A stretch of DNA of 64,000 bases from positions 1 to 64,000 of the forward strand of contig CAWEUK010000001.1 of the NCBI GenBank assembly GCA_963812245.1, written 5' to 3'. Origin of the DNA: Salsipaludibacter sp963812245 (GTDB lineage Bacteria; Actinomycetota; Nitriliruptoria; Nitriliruptorales; Nitriliruptoraceae). Made by a program: the position numbers and the translations under genes. The number at the start of each line of letters is the position of its first letter. The stretch's first letter is position 1. Of the stretch, positions 52,580-62,523 are shown piece by piece. The notes under the pieces were generated by a model. It was not told where the DNA came from. It did not search any database and saw only the letters and a list, made by a program, of their open reading frames with translations.

Positions 52580-53458
52580 ATGACCGAACACACGACCGTG
52601 GCGGTCGGCAACGCGCTGCTGGGTGAAGGCCCCCTGTGGGATCCGGCGCGGGGCCATGTCCTGTGGGTCGACATCGAGCGCCGCCTGGTCCACGATCTCG
52701 ACGTCGACGCCGGCCGCACGACCACCACCGAGGTCGACGAGGGCGTCACCGCACTGGGCCTGACGACCGAGCCCGGCACCTACGTCGCATCCCTCCAACG
52801 CGACGTCGCCGTCGTCGACACCACGATGCGCGTCCGCCACCGCTTCGGCAATCCCGAACCCGACCGCACCGGCAACCGCTTCAACGACGGCAAGGTGGGC
52901 CCGGATGGTGCGTGGTGGACCGGCACCATGCACGACGGTGGCGGGGCCCCCACGGGTGCGCTGTACCGCCTCGACCCCACCGGGAACTGGCGACGCATCG
53001 ACGACGACATCGCCATCACCAATGGTCCGTGCTTCTCCCCCGACGGTGCCTGGCTCTACCACAACGACACCGAGAACCAGGTCGTCCACCGCTTCTCGTT
53101 GGGGGATGACGGCACGGTGGGGGCCCGCGACGAGTTCGCCACGATCGGTGGCGCCGCCCATCCCGACGGCATGACGACCGATCGCGACGGAACGCTGTAC
53201 GTCTGTCTGTGGGGCGGGTGGGGCATCGCCCGATTCCGCTCCGACGGCATGCCCCTCGACCGCATCGACCTGCCCATGGCGCAGGTGACCAGTTGCACGT
53301 TCGGTGGCCACGACCTGACCACGCTGCTGGTCACCTCCGCAGCCACCGGGCTGTCGGCGGCCCAACGACGTCGTCAGCCCGAGGCAGGCAACCTCCTGGC
53401 AGTCCGACCGGACCCGCCCGTTGTCGGCACGCCCGGCCACGTGTTCCGCCTGACCTGA
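52580..53458 (+). CDS. SMP-30/gluconolactonase-family protein
   Basis: 292 residues from ATG 52580, with GGAGG upstream. A six-bladed beta-propeller with metal ligands Glu16 (LLGEGPLWD), the Asn of TNGPCFSPDG and the Asp of AHPDGMTTD. NRFNDGKVGPDGAWW is the substrate-loop signature. Family members hydrolyse sugar lactones with Ca or Zn. No sugar dehydrogenase adjoins it. A TAGGAT box at 52502-52507 is a possible -10. It converges with the thiolase gene, with only 4 bp between stops. Confidence 0.9.
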   Translation: MTEHTTVAVGNALLGEGPLWDPARGHVLWVDIERRLVHDLDVDAGRTTTTEVDEGVTALGLTTEPGTYVASLQRDVAVVDTTMRVRHRFGNPEPDRTGNRFNDGKVGPDGAWWTGTMHDGGGAPTGALYRLDPTGNWRRIDDDIAITNGPCFSPDGAWLYHNDTENQVVHRFSLGDDGTVGARDEFATIGGAAHPDGMTTDRDGTLYVCLWGGWGIARFRSDGMPLDRIDLPMAQVTSCTFGGHDLTTLLVTSAATGLSAAQRRRQPEAGNLLAVRPDPPVVGTPGHVFRLT

Positions 53459-53462
53459 TCAC

Positions 53463-54656
53463 TCAGGCCGGGACGGACAGCACGCCGGCGATGCCCTGGC
53501 CGACACCGATGCACATGGTCACCAACCCACGACCTCCCCCGCGTCGACGCAGTTCGTGGATGGCCGTCACGGCCAGCTTCGCACCTGAACATCCCAGCGG
53601 ATGCCCCAGTGCGATGGCGCCACCGTTGACGTTGAGGCGAGGGTCGTCGTCGGCCAGACCCCAGGCACGAGTCACCGCCAGTGACTGGGCCGCAAAGGCC
53701 TCGTTCAACTCGATGAGGTCGATGTCGGTCATCGACAGACCGAGCCGCTCGAGGAGTCGGCCGGTGGCCGGGACCGGTCCGATCCCCATGATGCGGGGTG
53801 CCACGCCTGCGGTGGCGGCACCGTCGAACGTTGCCAGGATCTCGTGGCCGTGGTCACGCGCCACCTCGGCGGCCATCACCACGAGCGCCGCAGCGCCGTC
53901 GTTGAGCGGACTCGCATTGCCCGCGGTGACCGTGCCGTCGGCCACGAAGACTGGCCGCAGCCGCCCGAGTGCATCCATCGAGGTGTCAGCGCGCGGCCCC
54001 TCGTCACTCGTCACCGCGCCGCCGCGAACGGGCACGGACACCAACTCGTCGGCGAAGCGTCCACCCTGCTGCGCCGCCACCGCCTTGCCGTGGCTGGCCA
54101 GCGCGAACGCGTCCTGGTCCACGCGGGAAATCCCATGCTCGCGTGCCAGGTTCTCGGCAGTGATCCCCAGCGCGTCGGTGTGGCCGGCATCGATCATGCG
54201 CGGGTTCACGAATCGCCAGCCCAGCGCGGTGTCGACCAGGTCGGGTGTGCCACGAGGCGGCACACGCTGGGGCTTCTCGATCGCCCACGGTGCGCGGGAC
54301 ATCGACTCGACGCCGCCCGCAACAGCAACGTCGAGTTCGCCGACAGCCACGCGCCGGGCAGCAGAGGCAAGCGCCTCGAGGCCCGACCCGCACAGCCGAT
54401 TGACCGTCACACCCGGCACCTGGACCGGCAGGTCGGCCAACAGCCCCGACATCCTCGCGACGTTGCGGTTGTCCTCACCAGCCTGGTTGGCGCAGCCGAA
54501 CACGACCTCCTCGACCGCCGCCGGTTCGATGCCGGCACGCGCGACGGCGGCAGCGATCGGCACGGCGCCGAGGTCGTCCGTCCTGACCCCCGACAGGACA
54601 CCACCGATCCGCCCGACCGGGGTCCGCACGGCCGAGACGATCGCAACCTGACGCAT
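53463..54656 (-). CDS. acetyl-CoA acetyltransferase / 3-ketoacyl-CoA thiolase
   Basis: 397 residues from ATG 54656, with GAGGGAG upstream. Active-site Cys89 lies in VNRLCGSGLEA, the NEAFAAQSLA motif is present, the catalytic His lies in NGGAIALGHPLGCSGA, and the second Cys lies in VTMCIGVGQG. RVPPRGTPDLVDTALGWRF resembles the beta-ketoadipyl-CoA thiolase (PcaF) subgroup. It makes or cleaves acetoacyl-CoA in fatty-acid or aromatic breakdown. Monocistronic. The 254-bp region upstream (54657-54910) shows no gene, only a TAGGGT box near 54820 for the next gene. Confidence 0.93.
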   Translation of the reverse strand: MRQVAIVSAVRTPVGRIGGVLSGVRTDDLGAVPIAAAVARAGIEPAAVEEVVFGCANQAGEDNRNVARMSGLLADLPVQVPGVTVNRLCGSGLEALASAARRVAVGELDVAVAGGVESMSRAPWAIEKPQRVPPRGTPDLVDTALGWRFVNPRMIDAGHTDALGITAENLAREHGISRVDQDAFALASHGKAVAAQQGGRFADELVSVPVRGGAVTSDEGPRADTSMDALGRLRPVFVADGTVTAGNASPLNDGAAALVVMAAEVARDHGHEILATFDGAATAGVAPRIMGIGPVPATGRLLERLGLSMTDIDLIELNEAFAAQSLAVTRAWGLADDDPRLNVNGGAIALGHPLGCSGAKLAVTAIHELRRRGGGRGLVTMCIGVGQGIAGVLSVPA

Positions 54657-54910
54657 GCGGCACTCCCTCTGTGGCGACTGGCAACTGGCAACCGACGACC
54701 AGCGCAACACGGCGGCCGACGCAGCCAGTGAACCAGTCGACACGCCCAGCGCCCGCGGTGCGGCGCGACGGTGACCAGATCCCTTCGGCAACGGGCCACA
54801 AGCCGCCCCCCCACCCAACTAGGGTCGAGGTGACGGGGTGGGGATGCACCCCTGTCCGGGGCCAACGGCTGATGCGGTCCGGCCCGTCATGTCGATCACC
54901 GGAGCCTCCC

Positions 54911-56419
54911 ATGCAGTTGCGACCACGACCCACCATCGCCCTGGCAACCGTCCTCGCACTGGTCGTCGCGGTTCCCGCGGCGGCCGACGACGGCTACCTG
55001 ACCGACCAGGCGCCCTTCATCACGCTCACGGGCGGTGCGCCCGCCGGTTCGTCGGTGATCGCCATCATCAACAGCGGCGACGTCGTCGACGGGGTGGAGT
55101 TCCAGGGCATCCCGGACGGCATCGGCTTGGCGCCCGGGGCGACACCCGGCACCGTTGATGCCTACGTCGCCCACGAACAGACCACGGTGCCGTTCTTCGG
55201 CACGGCCGACTTCCAGGACTCGTCGGTGTCGAAGCTGACCCTGTCCACCTCGGATGCAAGTGTGCTCGACCTGTCGGTCGCGTTGTCGCCGGAGCTGGGG
55301 TACCTGCGGTTCTGCTCGGCGTCCATGGCCGGTCCGGCCGAGGGCTTCGACGACTACGTCTTCTTCACCGGTGAGGAGAGCAACGACATCGTCGACGTCG
55401 TCCCGGGTGCCGAGTTCGGTCCTGACCCGGCCCTGGCACCCCAGCGCCAGGGTGGATACGCGGTCGCACTCAACACCGCCACCGGCGACTCCGAGCCCAT
55501 CCCCGGCATGGGCCGCCTCAACCACGAGAACACCGTGTGGCTGCCGGACTACTCGCGGCTGGCCGGATTGACCACCGACGACACCTTCGACGGCCCGTCA
55601 TCGCAGTTGTACCTGTACACGGCGAACAACCAGGACAGCGTGTTCGCCGACCGTGGTGCACTGTGGGCATTCCGGGTCACGGCCACCCAGGACGGCAAGG
55701 TCGATCCCACGGATGCCTTCAACGGCGCCAACGACTACCTCGACATCCGCCCCGGCGATCGCTTCTCCGGTGAGTTCATCCGAGTGCCCAAGGACATCGC
55801 CCGTGGTCAGACCGACCTCGCCCCCCAGGCTGCCCTCGAGCAGTGGTCCAACGAGAACAACGTGTTCCAGTTCATCCGTCTCGAGGACCTTGCCTACGAC
55901 CCGGACCAGCCCAACGTGGTGTACGCGGCCGACACCGGACGCAGCCGAGTGGTTCCCGACGCCACCACCGGACGGCTCGTCCGCGGGCCGGGCGGCACGG
56001 TCGGTCAGGCCGACAACGGTGCGATCTTCAAGTTCGAGATGAACACGAAGAACCCGCGCAAGGTCGACGGCTTCTCGATGGTCGCGCAGGGCGACGACCC
56101 AGCGACGGCTGCCTACGTGCCGTTCGTGAGTCCGGACAACATGGACACCAGCAGCGCCAGCCTGATGGTCCAGGAGGACACCGACAATGCCAGGATCTGG
56201 CGCCACGACCTCGGATCCGGCAACTGGACCGTGGTGGCCACCGTCAACGACCCCGGCGGCGAGTCCAGCGGCATCGTGGACGCATCCGACTGGTTCGGTG
56301 ACGGCACCTGGCTCCTGGACGTCCAGGGCAGCACCTACGTGCGCACCGAGCAGGACGGCGACGTGCTCCGCAAGCTCGCCACGGGCCAGGTGATGCTGCT
56401 GGACCTGCCTGGCAGCTGA
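54911..56419 (+). CDS. secreted PhoX/DUF839-like beta-propeller protein
   Basis: 502 residues from ATG 54911, with GGAG upstream. Sec signal peptide (about 1-25, ALVVAVPAAAD). The body shows recurrent beta-rich segments such as GRLNHENTVWLPDYSRLAG, RLEDLAYDPDQPNVVYAADT and NADNGAI-type turns, found in DUF839/PhoX phosphatases, which carry Fe and Ca. Candidate metal residues are the Glu in NHENTV and the Glu/Asp in LEDLAYDP. The PhoX Cys involved in Fe binding is not clearly seen. Probable extracellular phosphatase or related propeller. It precedes the amylopullulanase by 156 bp and may be independently transcribed. Confidence 0.75.
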   Translation: MQLRPRPTIALATVLALVVAVPAAADDGYLTDQAPFITLTGGAPAGSSVIAIINSGDVVDGVEFQGIPDGIGLAPGATPGTVDAYVAHEQTTVPFFGTADFQDSSVSKLTLSTSDASVLDLSVALSPELGYLRFCSASMAGPAEGFDDYVFFTGEESNDIVDVVPGAEFGPDPALAPQRQGGYAVALNTATGDSEPIPGMGRLNHENTVWLPDYSRLAGLTTDDTFDGPSSQLYLYTANNQDSVFADRGALWAFRVTATQDGKVDPTDAFNGANDYLDIRPGDRFSGEFIRVPKDIARGQTDLAPQAALEQWSNENNVFQFIRLEDLAYDPDQPNVVYAADTGRSRVVPDATTGRLVRGPGGTVGQADNGAIFKFEMNTKNPRKVDGFSMVAQGDDPATAAYVPFVSPDNMDTSSASLMVQEDTDNARIWRHDLGSGNWTVVATVNDPGGESSGIVDASDWFGDGTWLLDVQGSTYVRTEQDGDVLRKLATGQVMLLDLPGS

Positions 56420-56575
56420 CGCCCCGACCGCGATCGGTGCACCCGGGCGCCACCGCGCACGGCTCGGATCGCGGTGCCCACTGCACGCACACACTGGCCG
56501 AAAGCCCCCATTGGGCACCCGTGCCGGACCTAGAGTCGTGCGCGTGCGCCGTCCATCTCGATCGCCGGGGGCATC

Positions 56576-59500
56576 ATGCCGACTGCTCGTCCAACCATCC
56601 GCCCTGCACTCCTGGCCGCAGTCGCCGCGCTGGTCGCCGCGCTGCTGGTCCCGCTGGCACCTCCCGGGCCGGCAGCAGCCGACCACACCGCCGACCCCTC
56701 ACGCGTCACCCTGATGGGGACGCTCATGGACGAACTCGGGTGCGGGGGCGAGTGGGACGAGGGCTGCGACCTGACCGACCTCACGCTGCGCCCCGACGGG
56801 ATCTGGGAGTTCGTTGGCACACTGCCCGCGGGCGGCTACGAGTACAAGGTGCGCCTCAACGGCAGTTGGGACGAGAACTACGGACTCGACGGCGGTGACG
56901 CGAACGCGCCCCTGGTCCTGCTCGAGCCGGCCCAGTTGCGGTTCACCTACGACCACGAGTCCCACCGGGTGGCGGTCGAACCCGCTGCCACACCCGCGCC
57001 GGCCGGCCCGGATGACCGCGCCCTGGCCACCGACAGCCTGCGCGATGACCTGACCCGCGAGCGGTTCTACTTCGTCATGGCCGATCGGTTCGCCAACGGC
57101 GATCCGACCAACGACACGGGCGGATTCGCGGTGCCCGAGGACGTCTCCGAGGAGGACGGCAAGTTCCACCACGGCTTCGATCCCACCGACACGGCCTACT
57201 TCCACGGTGGTGACCTGCAGGGGATCATCGACGAACTGGACTACATCGAGGGCTTGGGCACGACGGCGATCTGGCTGACGCCGTCGTTCAAGAACAAGCC
57301 CGTCCAGGGCGTCGGGGACACCCGTAGCGCCGGGTACCACGGCTACTGGATCACGGACTACACCGTGATCGACCCCCACCTGGGCACCAACGACGACATG
57401 CGTGCGCTGGTCGACCTTGCCCACGACCGCGGCATCAAGGTCTTCTTCGACATCATCACCAACCACAGCGCCGACGTCATCACCTACGACGAGTCCGCCT
57501 ACGACGCCAGTGGCAACCTCCCGTACGTCTCCACCGATGACCAGCCCTACCTCATGGCCGACGGCACGCCGTTCGACGACCGCGACTACGCCGGCACGGG
57601 CGACTTCCCCGCCGTGGACCTCGACTCGTTCCCCTACACCCCGATCGTGCCGGCCGACGAAGCCGACCTGAAGGTCCCGGCCTGGCTCAACGACCCGATC
57701 TACTACCACAACCGAGGTGTGTCGACCTTCTCGGGCGAGTCGGACACCTACGGCGACTTCCCGTCGGGCCCGTTCTCGTCACTGGACGACCTGTGGACCG
57801 AACATCCTGACGTCGTCGACGGCATGGTCGACATCTACAACGCCTGGGTGACCGACGTCGGGATCGACGGCTTCCGCATCGACACCGTCAAGCACGTCAA
57901 CATCGAGTTCTGGCAGGAGTTCACCGACGGCCTCATCGGCCAGGCCGACGCGATCGGCAACGACGACTTCTTCATGTTCGGCGAGGTCTACGACACCAAC
58001 CAGGAGTTCGTGTCGCGCTACACGACCGAGGGCGAACTGCAGGCGGCCGTGGACTTCGGGTTCCAGGCCAACGCCACCAACTTCGCACGTGGCGGTGCCA
58101 CCACGGACCTGCGCGACTTCTTCTTCAGCGACGACTGGTTCACCGACGCCGATTCCAACGTGTACTCGTTGCCGACCTTCCTGGGCAACCACGACATGGG
58201 TCGGATCGGTTCGTTCCTGGCCAACGATGGTGGCACCGAGGACGAACTGCTCAGGCGCGACGAACTGGCGCACGCCCTGATGTTCCTGTCACGCGGGCAG
58301 CCAGTCGTCTACTACGGCGACGAGCAGGGCTTCAACGCCCCGCCCGGCGTGCCCGGCGGCATCGGTGATCAGCGGGCTCGTGAGGACATGTTCCCGACGC
58401 AGGTCGACCTGTATGCCTCCTACGACCCGATCGGCACGGACGCGACAGTGGCCGACGAGAACTTCGACCCGAGCCATCCGCTGTACACGACGATCGCGGA
58501 CCTGGCAGCACTGGTCGAGGAGCACCCGACACTGGCCGACGGCGCCCAGGTGCACCGCTACGCCTCCAACGCTGCCGGGATCTATGCCGCCAGTCGGATC
58601 GACCCCGACGACAAACACGAGTACGTCGTGGCCAGCAACAACGACACGGCTGCACACACCGCCACGTTCGACACCTGGACCGAGGGTGCTCGCATGGACC
58701 TGCTGTGGGCCAGCGATGGTGGCGCCGAGCGGATCCGCACCGACAAGGAGGGCCGCGTCACGATCGAGGTGCCAGCGCTGTCGACGATGGTGTATCGCGC
58801 CAACCGCAAGATCAGCAACGACAAGTCCACCCCCCAGCCCTTCTTCGCGACGGTGAATCCCGGCGACGTGGTTGGTGGGCGCGCCGAGGTCGGCGTCACC
58901 GTGCCGGGTGACGCCTTCACCCAGGTCACCTTCGCCTGGCGACCCGTGGGCGCAGACGAATGGGAGGTGCTGGGCACCGACGACAACCGGCCGTTCCGCG
59001 TCTTCCACGACGTGTCCGACCTGCCGAAGGACGCCATGGTCGAGTACCGAGCCATCGCCGTCGACGCCACCGATGACCTCGGAACGGCCTCGACCTGGGC
59101 GGTCGTGGGCGAGCCCGCGAGCGGTGGCGGCGGTGGTGGCGGCGGACCGGTCACGCAGCCGGACCGAGTCACCACGCCGGGCACCTTCCAGGACGAGGTG
59201 GGATGTCCGGGCGAGTGGGATCCGTCCTGCGAGGCGATCGACCTCGCCCTGGACGGTGAGGACCTGGTCTGGAAGAAGACCTTCGAGGGTGACCAACTCA
59301 TCCCGGCCGGTCAGTACGCCCACAAGGCAGCCATCAACGGCACCTGGGACGAGAACTACGGCGTCGGCGCAGTCGCCGACGGACCCAACATCACGCTGGA
59401 CGCCGATGGTGGCCCGATCACCTTCTACTACAGCCACGCGACCCACTGGATCACCAACTCGATCGAGACGCCGCACCTGTACGTCGCACCGGGCAGCTTC

Positions 59501-62473
59501 CAGTCGGAACTGGGCTGCCCGGGTGACTGGGACCCTGGCTGCATGCGCTCGTGGCTGCAGGACCCCGACGGCGACGACGTGTGGACCTTCCGCACCGAGC
59601 AGTTGCCGCCCGGCACCTACGAGTCCAAGGTCGCCCAGGACTTCGACTGGGGTGCGGGCAACTGGGGCGATGGTGGCGTCTCGGATGGCCCGAACCTGCG
59701 CTGGACCGTCGAGGAGGGTGAGGGCGTGGAGTTCCGGTTCACCCCACCCGACCCGTCGGCGCCGGGCGAGACCGCGCCGCTGGTCGAGGTCGTCACCTTC
59801 CCGGCCGAAGGCGGCGGTGGCGGCGGCACCGGCGAGCCCGACCTGTCCGCCCAGGCTGCGCACTGGCTGACCCGTGACACGATTGCATGGGACCTCCCCG
59901 CGGACCGCGACGGCTGGACCTACCGCCTCCACACGGCCCCGACTGGGGGGCTGTCGATCGACGCCGAGGCCGTGCTGGGTGGCACGTCGATCCCGCTGAC
60001 TGCCGGCAGCGACGACCTGCCCGAGGAGTTGGCCGAGCAGTACCCGCACCTGGCCTCGTTCGCCACGTTGCAGCTGGCCCGCAAGGACGCCCGTGCCATC
60101 GACGACCTGCTCACAGGGCAGGTCGTGGTGGCGGCCTACGACGAGCTCGGGGCACTCAGGGCGGCCAACGGGGTGCAGCTGGCTGGGGTGCTCGACGACG
60201 TGTACGCGCCGGCCGCCGTGGACCGCGAACTCGGCGTGTCCTGGTCGGGGCGCTCCCCCGAGATCGCGCTGTGGGCGCCGACCGCCACGGACGTGGACCT
60301 GGTCGTGTGGGGTACTGGCGGCACCGGCAGCAAGGCGGCCGGGCCCCCTGGGCCGACGACCATCGACATGCGACGCGACGCCAGTGGCACCTGGACGGCC
60401 AAGGGCAAGCCGGGGTGGACCGGGGCCGAGTACGTGTTCGACGTCTCGGTCTACGTGCCGTCGCTCGACGAGGTCGTCACCAACCGCGTGACCGACCCGT
60501 ATTCGCTTGCGCTGACCTCGAACTCGGAGCGCAGCGTCGTCGTCGACCTGTCGACGCCCGCACTCAAGCCGACCGGCTGGGACGACCTGGTGGCCCCCGA
60601 GCTGGCCCAACCAGAGGACACCACGGTCTACGAGTTGCACGTGCGTGACTTCTCGGCCACCGACGACACCGTGCCCGCGGACCTGCGTGGCACCTATCGA
60701 GCCTTCACGGTCGACGACAGTGCCGGCACGGCACATCTCGAGCGACTGGCCGAGGCTGGACTCAACCACCTCCACCTGCTGCCGACCTACGACCTGGGCT
60801 CGGTCCCCGAGCTCGACGCGGCCACACCGGACTGTGACCTGTCGTCGTTCGGCCCCGCCGCCCCCGATCAACAGGAGTGCGTCGGTGCCGTGCGCACCGG
60901 CGATGCCTTCAACTGGGGCTACGACCCGTTTCACTACACCACGCCCGAAGGGTCGTATGCGACGGACCCGGACGGGCCGGCGCGCACCCGCGAGTACCGC
61001 GAGATGGTGCAGGCCGTCAACGGCATGGGCCTGCGACTGGTGACCGACGTCGTCTACAACCACACCTACGAGGGCGGCCAGACCGACAAGTCGGTCCTCG
61101 ACCGGATCGTGCCGGGCTACTACCACCGGCTCACCGTCGACACCGGTGAGATCGAGACCTCGAGTTGCTGCTTCAACACGGCGACCGAACACGCCATGAT
61201 GGAGAAGTTGATGGTCGACTCCGTCGTCACGTGGGCGACCGAGTACAAGGTGACCGGGTTCCGGTTCGACCTGATGGGCCACCACTCCCTGGCCAACATG
61301 CAGGCAGTGCGAGCCGCCCTCGACGAGCTGACCGTGGCGGAGCATGGCGTCGACGGGTCGAGCATCTACCTGTACGGCGAGGGCTGGAACTTCGGCGAAG
61401 TTGCCGACGACGCCCGCTTCACCCAGGCCACGCAGTTCAACCTCGCCGGGACCGGGATCGGGTCCTTCAACGACCGCATGCGCGACGCCGTCCACGGCGG
61501 ATCGCCGTTCGACGGCGATCCCCGCGCACAGGGCTTCGGGTCGGGCCTGTTCACCGACCCCAACGGTGCTGCCGTCAACGGTGACGCGGGCGCCCAGGAA
61601 GCGCGCCTCCTGTACCTGCAGGACCGCATCAAGGTGGGCCTCGCGGGCAACCTGCGTGACTACACCTTCGTTGACCGCAATGGCGACGAGACGGCCGGCA
61701 TCGACCTGGACGCAACCGGGTACGCCGCCGACCCGTCCGAGACCGTCAACTACGTCGACGCCCACGACAACGAGACCCTGCACGACCTGTTCACCTTCAA
61801 GCTCCCGTCCGACACCTCGCTGGAGGACCGGGCGCGGATGAACACCGTCGCACAGGCCACCGTGGCGCTGTCGCAGGGCGTGTCGTTCTGGCACGCCGGG
61901 ACCGACCTGCTGCGGTCCAAGTCGCTGGATCGGGACAGCTACGACTCGGGCGACTGGTTCAACCGGATCGACTGGACCGGCCAGGACAACACCTTCGGAT
62001 CCGGACTGCCCGGGGCCTGGCGAAACCAGGACAAGTGGCCGTTCATGGAGCCGCTGCTGTCACGCGCCGACGAGTTGACACCGACGCCCGACGTCATGCA
62101 GGCGACCCACGAACGTGCGCTGGACCTGCTGCGACTGCGGATGTCGTCACCGCTGTTCCGACTCGGCGACGCCGACACCATCCAGGAACGCGTGCTGTTC
62201 CCAGACGGCGGACCCGACCAGGCCCGTGGCGTCATCACCATGCACCTGTCGGACCTGGGTGGCGAGGACCTGGACCCGGACCTGGAGGAGATCGTCGTGG
62301 TGTTCAACGCCACGCCCGACGAGATCACCCAGGCAGTCGACCAGGCCGTGGGCCCGTTCGAACTGCACCCGATCCAGGCCGACGGGGACGATCCGGTGGT
62401 GAAGGGCGCGAGTGCCAACGCCACGACCTTCACCGTCCCAGCCCGAACCGTCGCAGTCTTCGTCGCCGGCTGA
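56576..62473 (+). CDS. secreted amylopullulanase with two GH13 catalytic domains
   Basis: 1965 residues. Signal peptide (about 1-35). X25-type starch-binding module 1 (about 40-135, ELGCGGEWDEGC). First GH13 amylase barrel (about 155-745) with nucleophile Asp in DGFRIDTVKH (near 433), Glu in FGEVYD and Asp in GNHDMG. An Ig-like domain (about 750-845), a Gly8 linker, then X25 modules 2 and 3 (about 860-1065). A second Gly linker, pullulanase N2/CBM48 domains (about 1085-1330) and a pullulanase-type GH13 barrel (about 1340-1900) with DVVYNHTYEGG, GFRFDLMGHH, YGEGWNFGE and DAHDNE. Both triads are intact. It cleaves alpha-1,4 and alpha-1,6 bonds of starch or glycogen outside the cell. GGGGG precedes the ATG. 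Confidence 0.93.
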   Translation: MPTARPTIRPALLAAVAALVAALLVPLAPPGPAAADHTADPSRVTLMGTLMDELGCGGEWDEGCDLTDLTLRPDGIWEFVGTLPAGGYEYKVRLNGSWDENYGLDGGDANAPLVLLEPAQLRFTYDHESHRVAVEPAATPAPAGPDDRALATDSLRDDLTRERFYFVMADRFANGDPTNDTGGFAVPEDVSEEDGKFHHGFDPTDTAYFHGGDLQGIIDELDYIEGLGTTAIWLTPSFKNKPVQGVGDTRSAGYHGYWITDYTVIDPHLGTNDDMRALVDLAHDRGIKVFFDIITNHSADVITYDESAYDASGNLPYVSTDDQPYLMADGTPFDDRDYAGTGDFPAVDLDSFPYTPIVPADEADLKVPAWLNDPIYYHNRGVSTFSGESDTYGDFPSGPFSSLDDLWTEHPDVVDGMVDIYNAWVTDVGIDGFRIDTVKHVNIEFWQEFTDGLIGQADAIGNDDFFMFGEVYDTNQEFVSRYTTEGELQAAVDFGFQANATNFARGGATTDLRDFFFSDDWFTDADSNVYSLPTFLGNHDMGRIGSFLANDGGTEDELLRRDELAHALMFLSRGQPVVYYGDEQGFNAPPGVPGGIGDQRAREDMFPTQVDLYASYDPIGTDATVADENFDPSHPLYTTIADLAALVEEHPTLADGAQVHRYASNAAGIYAASRIDPDDKHEYVVASNNDTAAHTATFDTWTEGARMDLLWASDGGAERIRTDKEGRVTIEVPALSTMVYRANRKISNDKSTPQPFFATVNPGDVVGGRAEVGVTVPGDAFTQVTFAWRPVGADEWEVLGTDDNRPFRVFHDVSDLPKDAMVEYRAIAVDATDDLGTASTWAVVGEPASGGGGGGGGPVTQPDRVTTPGTFQDEVGCPGEWDPSCEAIDLALDGEDLVWKKTFEGDQLIPAGQYAHKAAINGTWDENYGVGAVADGPNITLDADGGPITFYYSHATHWITNSIETPHLYVAPGSFQSELGCPGDWDPGCMRSWLQDPDGDDVWTFRTEQLPPGTYESKVAQDFDWGAGNWGDGGVSDGPNLRWTVEEGEGVEFRFTPPDPSAPGETAPLVEVVTFPAEGGGGGGTGEPDLSAQAAHWLTRDTIAWDLPADRDGWTYRLHTAPTGGLSIDAEAVLGGTSIPLTAGSDDLPEELAEQYPHLASFATLQLARKDARAIDDLLTGQVVVAAYDELGALRAANGVQLAGVLDDVYAPAAVDRELGVSWSGRSPEIALWAPTATDVDLVVWGTGGTGSKAAGPPGPTTIDMRRDASGTWTAKGKPGWTGAEYVFDVSVYVPSLDEVVTNRVTDPYSLALTSNSERSVVVDLSTPALKPTGWDDLVAPELAQPEDTTVYELHVRDFSATDDTVPADLRGTYRAFTVDDSAGTAHLERLAEAGLNHLHLLPTYDLGSVPELDAATPDCDLSSFGPAAPDQQECVGAVRTGDAFNWGYDPFHYTTPEGSYATDPDGPARTREYREMVQAVNGMGLRLVTDVVYNHTYEGGQTDKSVLDRIVPGYYHRLTVDTGEIETSSCCFNTATEHAMMEKLMVDSVVTWATEYKVTGFRFDLMGHHSLANMQAVRAALDELTVAEHGVDGSSIYLYGEGWNFGEVADDARFTQATQFNLAGTGIGSFNDRMRDAVHGGSPFDGDPRAQGFGSGLFTDPNGAAVNGDAGAQEARLLYLQDRIKVGLAGNLRDYTFVDRNGDETAGIDLDATGYAADPSETVNYVDAHDNETLHDLFTFKLPSDTSLEDRARMNTVAQATVALSQGVSFWHAGTDLLRSKSLDRDSYDSGDWFNRIDWTGQDNTFGSGLPGAWRNQDKWPFMEPLLSRADELTPTPDVMQATHERALDLLRLRMSSPLFRLGDADTIQERVLFPDGGPDQARGVITMHLSDLGGEDLDPDLEEIVVVFNATPDEITQAVDQAVGPFELHPIQADGDDPVVKGASANATTFTVPARTVAVFVAG

Positions 62474-62502
62474 ACGCCGGCTGAACGCCGGCTCGACGCC
62501 GG
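62464..62502 (+). repeat. 11-bp tandem repeat across the amylopullulanase stop
   Basis: CGCCGGCTGAA occurs at 62464, 62475 and, as CGCCGGCTCGA, at 62486; CGCCGG follows at 62497. The first unit contains the stop codon (62471-62473). GCCGGC is self-complementary, so adjacent units can pair as small hairpins, possibly helping termination. Confidence 0.8.
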
Positions 62503-62523
62503 CCGATCTCGCCCGACTGGTGG

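Noticed and set aside
58289..61894. 1201-codon leftward ORF inside the amylopullulanase
   Set aside because: Antisense frame lacking stops because of GC bias; the sense strand has complete GH13 motifs.
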